64,000 nucleotides of DNA from Blastocladiella emersonii ATCC 22665 (GCA_025594325.1 JANHCV010000011.1:496001-560000), one strand, 5' to 3'; positions 10,141 to 20,944 are shown, counted from the first letter of the stretch. Numbers and translations: made by a program. Notes: a model not told the origin generated them from the letters alone.

Positions 10141-12460
10141 AGTTCACAATGCATAGCCAGGGGAAGCAGGGTTCCTTCACGTGCACTAATTTGCAAGGAG
10201 GTGGAGAAAATTTTGAGTTTAATAAGTGCGCTCACGTTATGCGTGGCTGTGACTTGCCACCTGGCACGCGTTGTTTTGACAGTAGTTTACTTTGCGACAG
10301 CATTTTTGCTTTGCATTTTTCTCCTCCAAATAGCCTGTGACCAGCCACATGGAGCGTCTATAATTAGATTTGAAATATCATTAATGGAGCGCAAACGTGC
10401 ATGTTTAAAAGCTGTATTTATTGCTGTTGTACAGATACGCTTTGTAAAGCTCCAACTAGAGGAGCTGGTCAGGTAGCTAGCTATACACTTGGGTTGCTGA
10501 CGGGAGAGGGGGAGACAAGTTTGACAACTCTCAACTTTGGGGTGTGTATGGATGAGGTCCTCCTCACTATGGCGGGGGTCAGCTGCTTTATATGCAAAAG
10601 GATGGTGACTGCAGCGGATCCATAGCGGCGCGGGTATGGTAGGTAAGCCACGGCACAAGGTGGTGATGGTGATGGTGATGGTGATTAGGACGTTGATGGA
10701 GATGAGGCGCAGCGCTGGAACATGATCATAAGCAGTGAATCAGGGGCGAGCTGCTGAAGGCGCAGCGTAACACGCTTTCCAAACTCATGACACAGTGTGT
10801 GCTAGTGCGCATAGGTCCCAACAAGCGTGGCATTTTGTCACAACTCACATAACCCACCAGGATTTTGGCCTCTGGTGTTGCCAAACTACCTTCTTGAAAC
10901 AAGCGGCGCAGCGGTGTACAAAACTCACCTTGGCGTGGTTTGACTGCCTTGCTTTATTTTCTTTGATTTTGACTATATTGGAAAGGTAGCGCGCAATACG
11001 TTTGTTAAGGCTCGTAAGATGGTGGCCATTGAAACCCGCAAGAAGAAGGTAGTTTGAATCCCGATGTACAAGATAACGCCGCTGCAACCATCAGGATATA
11101 TTGTAACGTCATGGTTTTGAATTCTCAGCCAGCATTGATGCAAGTTGAAAGACATAGGCTGCGCCAACCAATTTGAGATCTGGCTCGTGTCCTTGGGTGT
11201 GGGGGTGTGAGGCAAGGCAAAGGAACGTCTTTGTACACTATTTTCGTTAGCGCGCGCAAGCTTTAGTAAATATATTTATAGCGCTTAAAAACTTATTTTG
11301 TTAAAAATTTATCATTTTTTTTTGTGTATGGCTAACAGCGACTTTTCTGCCCAGCGTGTCATTGTCTGCATCGTTGATGTGTCTCTTGTCTCAAAAGAGC
11401 AAAGCAAATTCGTAAAAAGCTATGACTGACTTGGTGGGGATGGAAGCATCTTTACGTCAGTTACCTCAGCTGTGAATGAGCATTTTGTCAATACGCCGGC
11501 CTGACAACCTTGAACCATAAATTCGTATATATACTTCAATCGAGAGCGGGTTTTCTGCACTTGCGCGGCAACCAGCGAAATCTACACTTGAATTTAGCTC
11601 TGTGATTTGTAAGTTAACAGCTTATTTAGCCAAATATAAATTATGAGGTTTTAGGTGTCTGAACAAACTCTCTTTTGAGTGCTGAATTCTTGAGCACCAG
11701 CTGCGCTTGGCGTGCGCAGGTGATCGGAATTCGGAATTATTGGCACTCTTGTGAGGCAGGCAGTAAACTGGGACAGCACCTTGAACTTGCCTTTTTGAAT
11801 CATATCGCTCAACGATAAATTCTTTTTTTTTTCTGACTTGAGGCAAGTTCAGCTGGAATTCTCAAACTCGCCTCCCTTGTACTATTTTCGCAGCCCAACC
11901 AGTTGTGCGTTTCTTTTTCATGTTTGGTGGGACATGGCCAAAATTGTTGTTTGAGACTGGGCCTTAAAAAAAAAACCACTTGTGGGGCCACCCTGTTTTT
12001 GGTTTAACACGGCGCAAAACATTCAGTGAGGATAGAGGTGGTCATGTAACTGGACACTGGCGATAAAATTTCCTGACGGTTTGAATCCCCTTCCTTGGGG
12101 TGCGACGATTGGCGCTTGAATTTGCCTAGTTGAGCCCACTTCCCTTGTCCCGCGCTTTGTATTTTTTTGTTGTCGTGAGAGAAAATGTAGTCACAATCTA
12201 AAAGCTATTTTTTATTAGCTCGTTGACGCGCCAAATAATTTTTATTGAAAGAATTACGACAGGTAACCTAGGTAATCGCTAAGTGGGAATTGGAAGAGTC
12301 GAATTTTGAGGCGCTGATTTCTCGGTATCCAGGCATTAGAATTGTCCGCCACTTACAGAACATAATCTCTGCAATTAGGACAGCATACGAGAATTTTCGC
12401 ATGTCTATTAGAGCATTTTTCAACAGTTTCTCGAAATTTCCGAGCTCTTGGTCATCTGAG
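10141..12460. other. AT-rich intergenic stretch
   Basis: No gene recognised. At 10661-10687 there is a short (GGTGAT)n microsatellite. The segment 11220-12450 is clearly AT-richer than the rest of the window and contains T-runs. A 79-codon open frame at 12290-12529 runs into the tRNA-Ser gene and is not credible. Confidence 0.5.
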
Positions 12461-12470
12461 TATATATTAG
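12461..12470 (+). promoter_or_regulatory. TATA element upstream of tRNA-Ser
   Basis: TATATATTAG lies 38-47 nt before the tRNA at 12508, the same spacing as for the two tRNA-Ala genes. Confidence 0.6.
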
Positions 12471-12507
12471 ACCGTGGCGGGATAGAAGTTATGACAGTAA
12501 ATTTGAT

Positions 12508-12589
12508 GACAACGTGTCCGAGTGGTTAAGGAGACCGCCTACTAAGCGGTTACGCTATGCGTGCGCAGGTTCGAACCCTGCCGTTGTCG
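12508..12589 (+). tRNA. tRNA-Ser (anticodon ACT), long variable arm
   Basis: An 82-nt type II tRNA. The acceptor stem GACAACG/CGTTGTC pairs perfectly and the discriminator is G. The D-arm sequence TCCGAGTGGTTAAGGAG is typical of serine tRNAs. The anticodon stem ACCGC/GCGGT encloses CTACTAA, giving ACT. A variable arm precedes the T arm AGGTTCGAACCCT. AGY serine codons are normally read by GCT; A at the wobble position is unusual. A Pol III T-run follows immediately. Confidence 0.9.
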
Positions 12590-12593
12590 TTTT
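12590..12593 (+). terminator. Pol III terminator of tRNA-Ser
   Basis: TTTT directly after the tRNA 3' end. Confidence 0.7.
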
Positions 12594-12924
12594 CTACTTT
12601 TGCGTCGTCCCCGTGCCGAGCGGGCTTTCTTTTTGTCTCTTTTGCGATCTCCCTGCGACTATCTCACACTTACTACATTTCTCAAGCCGTCATTCGCGGC
12701 AGCTGAGATGGTATCGCCCCTCCCAGGACATTGCACGCTTGCCAACGCTTGCTGTACTTAGCAGCCAGGGTACTCTTGGTGCAGGTAACATGCGCAAGAG
12801 AACTGGAACAAGTGCAGACAATCATAGCGCAGTGAAATTCACTGGGCACTTGCAAGGCTCTTCCAAACTCCAAGTCAAGGTTATGCTTCCAACAGCCACC
12901 ACTCTAAGTGTGTGAGCATGTAGC
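12594..12924. other. Intergenic, no gene recognised
   Basis: Short frames only; no domain, start or splice support. Confidence 0.5.
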
Positions 12925-13070
12925 GTGGCAAGGAGGGGAACACGAGGAGACCACGATACAGCTAGTCAGGGATGTGTATTCCTGCCTCTGGCCCCAAACC
13001 CAAGGCGGGGTGAGGGGAGAGTGGATGCGAATCCAGGGAGCGCCGCCGCAGGCAGCAGGTGGCGCAGGAA
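12925..13070 (+). repeat. Dispersed repeat family R1, copy b
   Basis: It shares about 140 bp with the reverse complement of 30140-30300: ACGATACAGCTAGTCAGGG, then TGTGTATTCCTGCCT, GGGTGAGGGGAGAG and a downstream GGGAGCGCCGCCGC block. A more degenerate copy lies at 1676-1760. Confidence 0.7.
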
Positions 13071-13249
13071 CAGGTGCGCGGTTGGTCACATGCGACCAGG
13101 TGGCTGGTTGCCACACGCGTCGGTTAACAGAGCACATTGGGTGTTGACAAACGTAACTTTCACTGAGCAAAAAGAACTCCCCCCTGATCAAATTGAAATG
13201 ACTCAAGGGGGGAAATCAGTAAGCGGGGAAAACAACCTGATTTCAATTA

Positions 13250-13265
13250 GGGCCCGTTTGGTCCA
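13250..13265 (+). repeat. Left terminal inverted repeat of Harbinger element
   Basis: GGGCCCGTTTGGTCCA, directly preceded by target duplication TTA. Confidence 0.92.
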
Positions 13266-13574
13266 AATCGGCGCCAGAACGCCACGTCAGAACAGAACCG
13301 TGAGTATGACCTCATTCTGCTCCAGCCCGTTCCGGTGAGCTCTGTGACCCAAACGTCATCGCCTCCATTTCGTTCTCAAGCCCACAGAACGCATTTCCTT
13401 GGAGGCAGCTTGCCCGCGTTGACTCCTCTCTCTGCAATAAACACCGCTCGACTTCGAATAATCGCATTGCCTACCATGGGGACCCAGCATTGGCGCCCGC
13501 GGCCTGTCAACGCATGACGCGCCAGCGCTGCCATCCTTCTCCTTCTCGTTCCCATCCTTGCGCGCATCGCCGAG

Positions 13575-14806
13575 ATGCACGAGCGCCGCTCGCGCGCGCG
13601 TATTCGTACGTCCGTGCTCCAGGGCGAGCAATGGGTGCAGGAGCTTCTCCAGGGTGACCCTGGTCGCTTCATGGAAAACGCTCGCATGGAGCGCCCGGTT
13701 TTCCTCTTCCTCTCCAACCTGCTTCGCGCCCGCGGCCTTGTGCTCCCAGGTCGAAAGCTTTCAGTCAATGCAAAGCTCCTCATCTTCATTCGATTCGCAG
13801 GATTCTCTTTGACCAATCGCGAGCTGCAGGAGCGGTTCCAGCGTTCGGGTCAAACGGTCAGCGCCGTCATCAAGAAAGTCATGTACGCCATCTCCTCGCT
13901 CATGCCCGAATACATTCAGCAACCCAGCGCAAACGCACCGCCGCACCCGCGTGTTGTGACCGACGACAAGTTCTACCCGTTTCGCAACGCTGTTGGTGCG
14001 CTCGATGGTACCCACATCCCAATCTTTGTGCCTCGCGATCAACAGCATGTCTTCCGCAACCGCAAAGGCACGCTGAGCCAAAATGTGCTCGCCGCGTGCG
14101 ACTTTGACCTCAACTTCGTTTACGTGCTTGTGGGATGGGAGGGCCAGGCGAACGATTGCGCGGTGCTCAACGACGCGGTTTCGCGCAACTTCGTGTGCCC
14201 TCCTGGCAGGTACTATCTCGCAGACGCTGGTTACAATCCGCGTCCGTATCTGCTGGTTCCCTTCAATGGCCAGCGCTACCACCTTCGCGAGTTTGCCCAG
14301 AGCGACAGACCGTACGTGTTTCTTGATTTCTTTCGCGCTCCCGAGCATCATTGTTACGTGCAACTGATGCAAACCAACTCGTGCCACCAACTGTATGCAG
14401 GCCTGAGACGGACAAGGAGCTCTACAACGGTCGCCACGCGACCCTGCGCAACTGCGTCGAGCGTATCTTTGGCGTGCTCAAGAAGCGGTTCCCTGTCCTT
14501 ACCACGGGGTGCCAGTACAAGATTCCTCACCAGGTTGAGCTCGTCTATGCGCTGTGTACGCTTCACAACATCATTAACAAGCACAGGACCGCGGGCGTGA
14601 CTGACCCAATTATCTCGGCGGCCGAGCGCAACGTTGTGCGCGAGCGACTTGCTCGCGAAGCGAGCGGCGATGGCCACGAGGAGGGTCGCGATCCCGATGC
14701 TGCCGTTCTTGGAGGTGTGGCACTGCGGGACACCATCGTGAACCGGCTGTGGACTCAGTGGAACCGGTACCTCACCCAGCGCTCACAGTCGCAGTCGCAG
14801 TCGTAG
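13575..14806 (+). CDS. PIF/Harbinger transposase (DDE_Tnp_4)
   Basis: A nuclease that cuts and joins the element ends, working with the Myb-like partner. An N-terminal helix-turn-helix-like region (about residues 70-105, TNRELQERFQRSGQTVSAVI) is followed by the first catalytic Asp in GALDGTHIPI (D144) and the second in YYLADAGY (D217). The catalytic Glu lies in LRNCVERIFGVLKKRF, in another frame. The two frames can be joined by a small intron of about 50 nt (donor GTGCAA at 14358, acceptor AG at 14406-14407), which keeps DDE intact; a frameshift in a dying copy is the alternative. The protein ends in an SQ repeat. The first ATG of the open frame was chosen; an upstream exon is possible. Confidence 0.85.
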
Positions 14807-14928
14807 CTGTGTTTATGATGTTTCAACGTATTCAACTAGGTGTGTGTGCTGCGCACACACTTGGGTCTCAGCTGTAGCTTTACTTGGCTTCTTGAGACTG
14901 TTTCAGTTGGTGAAAGTGAAGTAGTTTA

Positions 14929-15190
14929 TCAATTCTCAATCCTGCTCAGCAGGGACAGTCGCTCCATGTCCTTCGCCACGTGCTGTAATGCCTTCTGCAC
15001 GAGAACCCGACTGTTGAACCAGATGATGAGGATGTCCTCGGTCCTGCGCGCTCGAGAGAGGACCATGTACGGGTACCGGGCAGGAAAACGATGCGGGAGC
15101 TTGGGGTCGCCGAAGTCGGCAATGACCTTGTTCAGGGTCATCATTGTGAGAACACGAACGCGAGCGCCAACGCGACGCGTCACGCAACGC
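14929..15190 (-). pseudogene. Pif1-like helicase C-terminal fragment
   Basis: About 85 codons on the minus strand include NKVIADFGDP and YPYMVLSRARRTEDILII, resembling the motif V/VI region of Pif1-family helicases (typically Y-V-A-L-S-R-V-R). The natural stop is at 14929. Upstream (beyond 15190) no helicase motifs are visible, so this is at best a 3' remnant. It lies between the transposase and passenger genes inside the Harbinger element. The similarity is short, so the assignment is tentative. Confidence 0.35.
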
Positions 15191-15355
15191 GTCTTTGAAA
15201 CGCGTTCTCAGAGTTCAGGGGTAAACTCTTTGAGCTCGCCAGTCGACGAGCACCTCACAAATTCGAGTAGTAACCAGTTGGAAGAAAAAGAGTTTGGAAT
15301 ATATCAGACAGCGGAAGTATTTTCGAAAGAAACGAAGGAAGGAACAGGATCAGGA

Positions 15356-16887
15356 TCAGGCCGAGCGGTCCTTGCCCTTGCCCTTGGCGGGACCGCGACG
15401 CGCGCGCTTGGTCGGCGAGGCCGGCGGGGTCGCCAAGTCGTCGTCGTCGGCCTCGTCGTCATCTTGGGCGGCAGGGATGGCAGCGCTGGACTTGCCCTTG
15501 ACGGCCGACGTGCGGGTACGCTTGGTGGGCGAGGCCGGCGGGGTCTTGACCGTCTTGTTCTTGTCGCGGCCCTTGGCCTTGGTGGCCATCTTGCGCGCGC
15601 GGCATGATGACAACGACGGGCCCGACTTGCACTCGCTCTCCTCCTCGTTGGCGTCGACCTCCTCATCGGCCTCCGAGTCAACGACGATCTTGGTGATGTT
15701 CTTGTTCTTGGTCGCGGCGGACGACGACGCGGGAACCACGGTCATGTCGGACTCGCTGCCGACGTTGTCCCACTCCTGCAGGTTGATGTCGAGCTCCTGG
15801 ACAACGGCCGACGCCGCGGGTCCCGACAGCGTCGTGGCGCTGCCGGACGTGGTGCTGCCCGACGTGGTGCCGCCCGACAGCGCGTTGACGGACGCCGAGG
15901 TGGAAGTCGGCGAGCGGGTGGTGCACGCAGCCATGAGCGGGACGAGCGCAGCGGGCGCGGCCGCAGCGCCGGGAACCATCTTGGCGGGCGATGAGGGACC
16001 GGCCGTGAACATGGGCGGACCGTTGGGGCCCTGCAAAGGAGGCGGAGCCGTCGCAGTGGCGACCGACCGCATCTCGGTGATGAAGAAGGCGACGGACGAG
16101 GACATGGTGAAGTGGTCGTCGTTAGCCGCACCCTCGAAGCCGCAGAACAGCGGGCCAGAGACGAGCATGGTCTTGCCCGTCACCCACAGGCCCTTACTGC
16201 CATGCACACTGCACATCGATTCGTGAGTGAGAAGATTCGCAGAGGAGTCGAACAGCGGATCAGGGCGTACCGGTTGGTCGGGATCACACAGCTCATGGAC
16301 CACGTGGTTGCGCGGGGAGCAGGCTGGCCGCGGTGCGTCGGGTTGGGGAACTGCGACGTGCCGTTCATGACGGTCATGGGCTGGGCCAGTTCAAGCGTGG
16401 GTTGGCACATGGCGAACGTCTTGCCGCCGCCTAGAAGTGGGAGATGTGTGTGAGCGCGGTGAGGGAACGAATCGATGAGGACGACCGAACCGAAGGTGAA
16501 CAGGCCGCTGATGATTGCGGGGTCGGGGTAGCGGATGGCGGGGTCAAGTTGACCAAGCAGGCTGGAAGCGATCGGGTAGAACACGAGCGTCTTGGGGGCG
16601 TCAAAGGTTGGAGCCGTCACGGACGGGCACACGTCGATCTTGATGAAGCCGTCGGCCTTGTACGAGTTGCTGATGAGCAGGCTGCCGCGGTACGCGACGG
16701 CCGTGGCCTGCAGCAAGCCGAGCGGATCGGTCGAGGCGTTGGCGTTGATGAGGGGAACACCAGGCGAGTAGCGGACGGGGATCTCGATGTTGAAGAAGAG
16801 GAAGGGGCTCGACGGCGGAGACGGAAGCTCGGAGAGAACGGTGAAGCGTGACAAGCAGCGCAGCGAGAACGTGGGAGAGAAGTTCAT
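15356..16887 (-). CDS. Passenger gene of the Harbinger element, function unknown
   Basis: The minus-strand gene starts at the first ATG (16885-16887), 54 nt downstream of a TATAAA box. A plausible 60-nt intron (16490-16431, donor GTTCGG, acceptor TTCTAG) joins ISGLFTF to GGKTFAMCQPTLELAQPM. A one-base frame change near 16195 is then needed to reach the second half (VSGPLFCGFEGAANDDHFTM, SSSVAFFITEMRS). The second half ends in a low-complexity, acidic, nuclear-looking tail with two copies of TPPASPTKR and a basic terminus. I do not recognise a family. The frame change may be a sequencing error, an unseen intron or decay. The tail suggests a nuclear, nucleic-acid-associated protein (inference). 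Confidence 0.55.
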
Positions 16888-16940
16888 GGTGTTGCGAGTG
16901 GTGAAGGAGAGCAAGGACTGTCAGCGGCGGCCCGCGCGCC

Positions 16941-16946
16941 TTTATA
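16941..16946 (-). promoter_or_regulatory. TATA box of the passenger gene
   Basis: TATAAA on the minus strand within CATATAAAGG, 54-59 nt upstream of the ATG at 16887. Confidence 0.5.
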
Positions 16947-17836
16947 TGTGGCCGCATGGCGGCCAGGCAGACGCCGGATCGCGAAGTATTAAGCGCTGCA
17001 TGGGGTAGGAGTGGCGGGTAAAGAGCTGGTCAGCACAGGAGGTCTCAAAGAGCGTCGACGAGCAGCGGCAAGCGCGAGCGAGCGGGCGTGGAGTGGGAGA
17101 GCTTCCGAGGGCGCGAAAATGCAGCCAGACAGGATTGATGTCAGGTCACGTGATGCTGAACAGTCAGTTTCGAGCGAGGTCCGTCTCGTCGCGCCTGCGC
17201 ACGGGAACCGCTGCACAGGACCTCGCTCCCCTCGAAGTGAACAGCCTCGAACTGTTGGGGACTAGGCAAAGCACAGTCCAGATTTACGTTGCAGGGGTCG
17301 GAATGAAGTGAAAGCGAAAAACAACGGAACTCGTCGCGCGACAAAAATCGAAAACGGTCACTGAGCCACTCATGTGACCACAAGAGCAAGGTTGATGTGC
17401 CTGATAGGTTTCAATTGCTCCCACAGAAACTCAGCTTCGCTAAAGCTACAGCTGAGAATATAAGTTTGTTTTCTCTCCATCTCGCCGCGAGCGGTGAGCG
17501 TAAACTGAGTTGGGTGTTCGCCTCTCCCGTTTTCCCTGGCTCGACTTCATCAAGTGTTTCTTAAAATCATATATAAGGCCTTGCATCAAGTTCGAGCTCT
17601 TCGCGAGTGGAGGGTTGCGAACAAACGCGTCCCGAGAGCTGACGCGAAGACGCGTTCGGGTCACGTGCTGGTGATCAGAGTTCAAATCACCGCACGCGTT
17701 TCGCGTCGCGCTCGTTCGACCTCCGCTCCCCTCCGCCGAGTATCGTGTGAAAATCAAAAATTTTTTATGAACTTAGAAACTATTAACACAAATGACACGA
17801 GGGGGAGTAGGTCACTTAATCCGATCCGCCCGGCGC
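16947..17836. other. Spacer inside the Harbinger element
   Basis: Lies between the passenger gene 5' end and the 3' end of the Myb-like gene. It holds a TATATAAGG motif at about 17570-17578 on the plus strand with no recognisable gene after it. No domain-bearing frame. Confidence 0.5.
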
Positions 17837-19038
17837 CTACTCAAGCGCATACAGGTCGATGCCGCCAGCAATCTGGCGCTCGACGAACGTGGCACGGTAG
17901 CGCTCAGGGAGGCTCATGAGACCAGCAGCCTTCTCGTCGGTCATGGTGCCGACGCAGTACGTGGCCGCGGCCTCCGAAATGTTGTCCTTGATCCAGTCAA
18001 GCGCCTTGACAAAATAGTCGTCGCCCGCATCGGCAGCAGGGGTGCTGGCGTGGACAAGCGTGGTGATGGCTTTCTGCACCGATTCGACGAGGCCGGCAAA
18101 GACCTGGTTCTTGTCGCGCTTGATGCTCAAAGCGGAGCGGGCGGCGGGCCCTGTGGACTGCACGTCGGCGAGCGGCTGCGCCTGAGTCGCGCCGCCATCA
18201 CCCGAACCCGCCTCCGACTCCAAACTAGACTTGTCCTCCTCGCCCGGAAACTCCTGCGTGGCGAGCTCGTCGTAGGCCTCGTCCCACGAGCCAGTACCCT
18301 GCATGGGGAGGGCGGGCGGCGGGCAGAGCGGTCGAAGGCTGCGCGGCCGTGGTGTTGGTGTGGTGGACACGGGAAAACTGACCCGTTGCCGTGGTCCCCA
18401 ACCAGAGCTGGTTGCACTTGTCAAAGTACATGAATGGGCGGGAGACCACGCCCTTGACCTTCTTCTTGAGCTGGATGACCGATGGCGGGTGATATTAGTG
18501 GAGATAAATGCGCATGTTAGGGAAGCGAGAAGCGTACAGTCGCGAGCTTGTGCTCAGGGAGCTCGAGTTTGCAATCCTCCTCATTCCAGCCGACACCAGA
18601 CATGCCCTTGAACTTCTTGATGATCCGCTACGTCGTACGTAGCTAGCGGTCGAGCATATGCGTTAGTTCCATGCTCAGCGTAAGCGGGGCATGCAGCAAA
18701 ACGTACGTATTCGACACGACTGCAAACCTGCGACTCCTGGGCCCCGTTCGAGAGCGCAGCAACGATTTGAGTAACGTGCGTCTTCTTGAGCGAGCAACCG
18801 TCCCCAAGGACGCCGTCCTTTTTGAAGAACAGGCAGTGGTCGAGCGCGACCTCGGTCTGGTGCTTCGACCAAGTGACGCGCTCCGTCTTTGGCACTGCCG
18901 CAACGGGCGAGGCTGCGGCAGCAGCAGCGGACGTGGACGAGCGGGCGGGGGTGGTGCGCGGCCTGAGAAACGCGGGCAAGGGTGGAGAAGTGAGCTACGA
19001 GGGCCACGCTCAAGGAACGTATATGAAGACTTGCTCAT
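17837..19038 (-). CDS. Harbinger Myb/SANT-like DNA-binding protein
   Basis: The second Harbinger protein; in known systems it binds element ends and helps import the transposase to the nucleus. The ATG at 19038 begins MSKSSY; an intron ending TTTCTCAG leads to an Ala/Ser linker and the Myb/SANT-like helices (RVTWSKHQTEVALDHCLFF, THVTQIVAALSNGAQESQ). An intron with donor GTACGT and acceptor CGACGTAG then leads to KKFKGMSGVGWNEEDC. Further exons hold VKGVVSRPFMYFDKCNQLW and a C-terminal region (GSWDEAYDELATQEFPGEE ... ending LYALE) with helices that may dimerise. Exon joins are inferred from frame and splice signals. It is convergent with the plus-strand transposase. Confidence 0.78.
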
Positions 19039-19338
19039 ATTTTAGGTCGGGGACTGGTCTGAGGCAGAAGAGGCAGAGAGAAATGCGTCGGTGCAGGAGA
19101 ACGATTTTTTTTTGAGCGTGGGGGAGCGAGCTTTATAGTTTCCGAGGGGGGGGGGGGCAGAACGGTTATGAGCGCCGTGCTGGACCTCCGGAGGTCCCAG
19201 ACGGTTTGGGCGAAAATGAGCGGAACCGGTCAGCCACGCCAGATTGGACCAAACACTCACTCAGCCCCAGAACGAGTTCTGACGTCAGCCCCGTTCCGTC
19301 GGAATGGGAAAATGCGTGGCGGAATCGTCAGAACGCCG

Positions 19339-19354
19339 TGGACCAAACGGGCCC
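19339..19354 (-). repeat. Right terminal inverted repeat of Harbinger element
   Basis: TGGACCAAACGGGCCC, the exact reverse complement of the left end, followed by TTA. Confidence 0.92.
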
Positions 19355-19357
19355 TTA

Positions 19358-19556
19358 CAGCGAACTGCGTAATTTGCTGGATCAAGCCTGTGCAAGAATG
19401 GACCCACTGCAGTTACAAGTTATTGCTTCATGGCTATCAAGAATTGCAGGGACTAATTGGCAGAATAGCACAGATTCAACACCGTTAGGCTCATCTACGT
19501 GTTTTGTCCACTCTTCCAAACCTCCAACTGATTCACGCTTGACCCTGTCCCGCTGC
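19358..19556. other. Intergenic, no gene recognised
   Basis: Flanking sequence of the Harbinger insertion without credible frames. Confidence 0.5.
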
Positions 19557-19715
19557 TTGCCAGCTGGCTGCCAGCTGGCGAGCTCAGAGTTCTAGCTGGC
19601 AGCCAGCAAGCTGCGACAGGAACTCTCCAGCTGGTGGCAAGCCAAATGGTCAGAGTTGCTTCCAGCTGGCCACCAGCTGGTGGGCAGGCTTCCTCCAGCT
19701 GGCTGCCAGGTGGAA
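19557..19715. repeat. CAGCTGG-rich cluster
   Basis: About seven palindromic CCAGCTGG or AGCTGGCAGCCAG motifs occur within 160 bp at irregular spacing. A related AGCTGGCAGCCAGCTGG block occurs near 28322-28338. Confidence 0.6.
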
Positions 19716-20942
19716 ATGAAGCATCATAACCCGTGATATTCTCTGCATATAAACCGCTCCCATAACGCTCAGGACCTTCAGATATTCTCGCGCTTTGTGA
19801 TAGAAAGGGCTGTGAAGTTTGGAAGTGTATTGAAGGAGATGTGATGAGTGAGCAGCAAGAGTTGGTGGACAGGCAGTTGGCACGGGGGCGGGAGGATGCA
19901 ACAGTTACTAGGAGTGTGTGCGTTGCACACTTTGTCTCAGCAGTAGGCAAGTAAGCTGGCTAAATATTTGACTGAACTAGTCCCTTGCCAGGCCCAACAA
20001 TGACAGGGTGAATGTTGATTAACTGGCGAGTTGACGCGCTAATGAATGGATGAACGGAACGCGATGACGCACGGCGTGCTGATGTTCCGCGCCACAATGA
20101 TGCGTGTGTCAGCAAACAGTTTGAAACTCAACGGGATGTGGTCGGTCTTGCTTGTTGGAGAGAGTTTTGCTAAGTTGAGCAAGCACTGGTCACTGCCGGT
20201 CCAACCGCTGCTCTCAATGAAAAGCAATTGAGATCAAATATCTTGTCAGGTTAGAGTCCGAGGCGACGCGCGTGTTTCGCGGCGGCCATTGTGTTCCACG
20301 CGTCGCGCACCGAGTTCTGTGCTGTGATGGGCAATTGGTCGCTCTAGTCGTCTAGCCGCGCTGGATGCAGATCCAAAATGACGTATGCTCGATGTGAACA
20401 GAGGTACCCAACCACGCGCTGCGAGACGTTGCAGTTGCAGCAGGTCCTGGAGCTGGATGAAGATCACGTTGACGCGCCTGTTACGTGGCGACCATTGTGT
20501 TACAGGCGTTGTGCACCAAATCTTTGGCCGTGATCGGAAGAGAATCGCTTAAACCGTTGAGGTGCTCCAACACTGCGCGCGGTACTACGTTTTCTCATCC
20601 AGAGCGGATTTACTGGACCCCCGCGTTCCAAGCCGCTGCAGCTATGCGGCCGCTGAAGGGCAGCGAGGTAGCCAGTGTCTCCTCCTCTTCATTTTTGTTG
20701 TTAGAGATGGGCAAGGGAATGCAGTGTCAAGCGCGACCCACCCTTGCGACCAACTTTGGTATCAGTTTGAACGTTCATGCCTGTTGCTTTCCCTTGTGCG
20801 CCAACTATTGCACCAGTTCCAAGGTCGTGAGTCGCCGTCGACCAGCTCAGTTTTTGTGGAATTGCGGACGAGATGAACTCATTCAAAGTTGAGGAGCTCT
20901 TTCAGATTAGTCGAAGCGCGGCGTATCTCGCGACGGTTTATG
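19716..20942. other. Intergenic with a decayed local duplication
   Basis: Segments at about 20260-20345 and 20478-20545 are similar (shared CCATTGTGTT, GGC-CACC blocks), about 210 bp apart, as remnants of an old tandem duplication. No intact gene. Confidence 0.4.
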
Positions 20943-20944
20943 TT

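Larger units (their letters stand above)
13250..19354 (+). mobile_element. Complete PIF/Harbinger DNA transposon, 6.1 kb
   Basis: The element is bounded by perfect 16-bp terminal inverted repeats GGGCCCGTTTGGTCCA and flanked by TTA on both sides (13247-13249 and 19355-19357), the 3-bp TTA duplication typical of PIF/Harbinger. It encodes a DDE_Tnp_4-type transposase (plus strand, 13575-14806) and a Myb/SANT-like protein (minus strand, 17837-19038), the usual two-gene set. It is larger than most because it also holds a third, passenger gene (15356-16887, minus) and a helicase-like fragment (14929-15190, minus). Subterminal regions carry several TTCTG/CAGAA motifs. Confidence 0.92.

Noticed and set aside
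12290-12529. 79-codon frame in AT-rich DNA
   Set aside because: It overlaps the tRNA-Ser gene and its TATA element; composition and position argue against coding.
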